Origin: SZAS-79 sp038329645
GTDB lineage: Bacteria; Pseudomonadota; Gammaproteobacteria; Burkholderiales; SG8-39
Length of the DNA stretch: 6,506 bases
Assembly: GCA_038329645.1 (NCBI GenBank)
Contig: JBBQNG010000246.1
Location: forward strand, 1 to 6,506
Direction: 5' to 3'
Shown in pieces: positions 5,719-6,506 of the stretch; positions within the stretch are counted from its first letter, which is position 1, and each line of letters starts with the position of its first letter. The notes under the pieces were generated by a model. It had not been told where the DNA came from, did not search any database, and worked only from the letters and a program-made list of their open reading frames with translations. The translations under genes were made by a program, and so were the position numbers.

Positions 5719-6506
5719 TGGCCGGGACGACTGCCAGAACAGTCCGGTGCTACGTCGACAAGCAGGCTGAGGAACGGCCTGGCAGCGCGTACCTGATCGC
5801 GCCCGAAACGGGGCGCGTGCTGACGTTCGGCGCGCTCAGGCGGGAGGCCGGCAACCTTTGCCGGTTCCTGCTCGGCTCCGGCTACGCAGCGGGCGACCGG
5901 ATCGGGTTCTACTGTGCCAACGGGTACCAGACCGTCGTGGTTTTCCTCGGGACGATGCACGGTGGGTTCGTTTCGGTCCCCCTTAACCTCCATGCGCAGG
6001 CCTCCCAGCTTGAGTACGTGCTCGGGCATTCGGGAATCCGCTTGGTGTTCACCGACGCCGAGCACGCACAGGCGCTCGGCGAACGCGTGAGGGCTGTGGG
6101 GCGTGAAATTGAAATCATCGTCATCGATGTCGATGCGCCAAGCCTGTTCCTAGAGGACCGGCTGCCCGCGGTCGCTGTGTCGAATCCCGGCGAAGAGGAT
6201 CCCGCGCTGCTGATGTACACCTCCGGAACGACCGGGCGGCCCAAGGGGTGTCTCCTCACGCACAAGAACGTGATTTCCGGCGGCCTTTTCGTCCAGCACG
6301 CTCACGAACTCACGCCCGACGACCGCGTGCTGTCCTCGTTGCCGCTGTATCACATCAACGGTCAGATCGTGGCCACGGTCGGCCCGCTGGTGCACGGCGG
6401 CAGCGTGGTGGCGCCGCACCGCTTCTCGGTATCGCAGTTCTGGGAGCTGCTCGATCGGTACGAATGCACCTGGTTCAACGTGGTGCCGACGATCATCTCG
6501 TTTCTT
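5718..6506 (+). CDS. sauT: AMP-forming acyl-CoA ligase, probable sulfoacetate-CoA ligase (SauT-like), 3'-truncated by window edge
   Basis: An uninterrupted frame from the GTG at 5718 to the right edge gives the first 263 residues of an ANL-superfamily adenylating enzyme, roughly half the usual 500-550. It contains the phosphate-binding loop YTSGTTGRPKG (167-177), with the following LLTHKN, and the aromatic substrate-site motif YHING (211-215), followed by LVHGGSVV. The GTG start is chosen because it overlaps the sauS stop by one base (TAGTG), implying coupled translation; the frame continues directly into recognisable family sequence (LTFGALRREAGNL). These enzymes activate a carboxylate with ATP through an acyl-adenylate and transfer it to CoA. 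Given its neighbours, sulfoacetate is the likely substrate, providing sulfoacetyl-CoA for SauS. The fold is certain. The substrate is inferred, and the C-terminal domain with its catalytic lysine lies outside the window. Confidence 0.85.
   Translation, partial: MAGTTARTVRCYVDKQAEERPGSAYLIAPETGRVLTFGALRREAGNLCRFLLGSGYAAGDRIGFYCANGYQTVVVFLGTMHGGFVSVPLNLHAQASQLEYVLGHSGIRLVFTDAEHAQALGERVRAVGREIEIIVIDVDAPSLFLEDRLPAVAVSNPGEEDPALLMYTSGTTGRPKGCLLTHKNVISGGLFVQHAHELTPDDRVLSSLPLYHINGQIVATVGPLVHGGSVVAPHRFSVSQFWELLDRYECTWFNVVPTIISFL

Noticed and set aside
5622..6419. Several - strand frames over the right end
   Set aside because: They lie opposite the acyl-CoA ligase, whose YTSGTTGRPKG motif settles the coding strand.
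1..6506. tRNA, rRNA, CRISPR array, insertion sequence or attachment repeat
   Set aside because: I saw no spaced repeats, tRNA-like structure, transposase motif or long terminal repeats; the window is almost entirely accounted for by protein genes.

Overview
The window reads as chromosomal DNA from a GC-rich proteobacterium. A betaproteobacterium of the Burkholderiales type is the best guess, because a Bug-type periplasmic binding protein, an IclR regulator and a sulfonate-degradation gene set occur together. This is an inference from protein families; there is no rRNA or other phylogenetic marker here.

Left edge (1-483): the tail of a small gene, probably an antitoxin, overlaps by four bases a complete ParE/RelE-like toxin gene on the + strand. 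Positions 484-572, between this pair and the convergent regulator gene, hold only short GC-rich hairpins. Positions 573-1349 carry an IclR-family regulator on the - strand. It is divergent from the main operon across a 128-bp control region (1350-1477) that holds a candidate operator and promoter elements.

Main operon (1478-6506, + strand, tightly packed): xsc (sulfoacetaldehyde acetyltransferase), a Bug/TctC-type solute-binding protein overlapping xsc by 8 bp, an acylating aldehyde dehydrogenase resembling SauS, and the first 263 codons of an AMP-forming acyl-CoA ligase resembling SauT, which overlaps sauS by one base and runs off the right edge.

Together these genes spell out a sulfoacetate catabolic route. 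The binding protein would capture a small organic anion in the periplasm. SauT would make sulfoacetyl-CoA, SauS would reduce it to sulfoacetaldehyde, and Xsc would split that with phosphate into acetyl phosphate and sulfite. The pathway itself is known (sau genes of Cupriavidus necator). What stands out is the local arrangement: xsc sits first in the same operon as sauS and sauT, and a Bug protein lies where a transporter gene might be expected. No membrane transporter, phosphotransacetylase or sulfite-handling gene is visible; they may lie beyond the right edge or elsewhere. Other points worth checking are a perfect 18-bp palindrome at the xsc/bug junction and a possibly near-leaderless regulator transcript.
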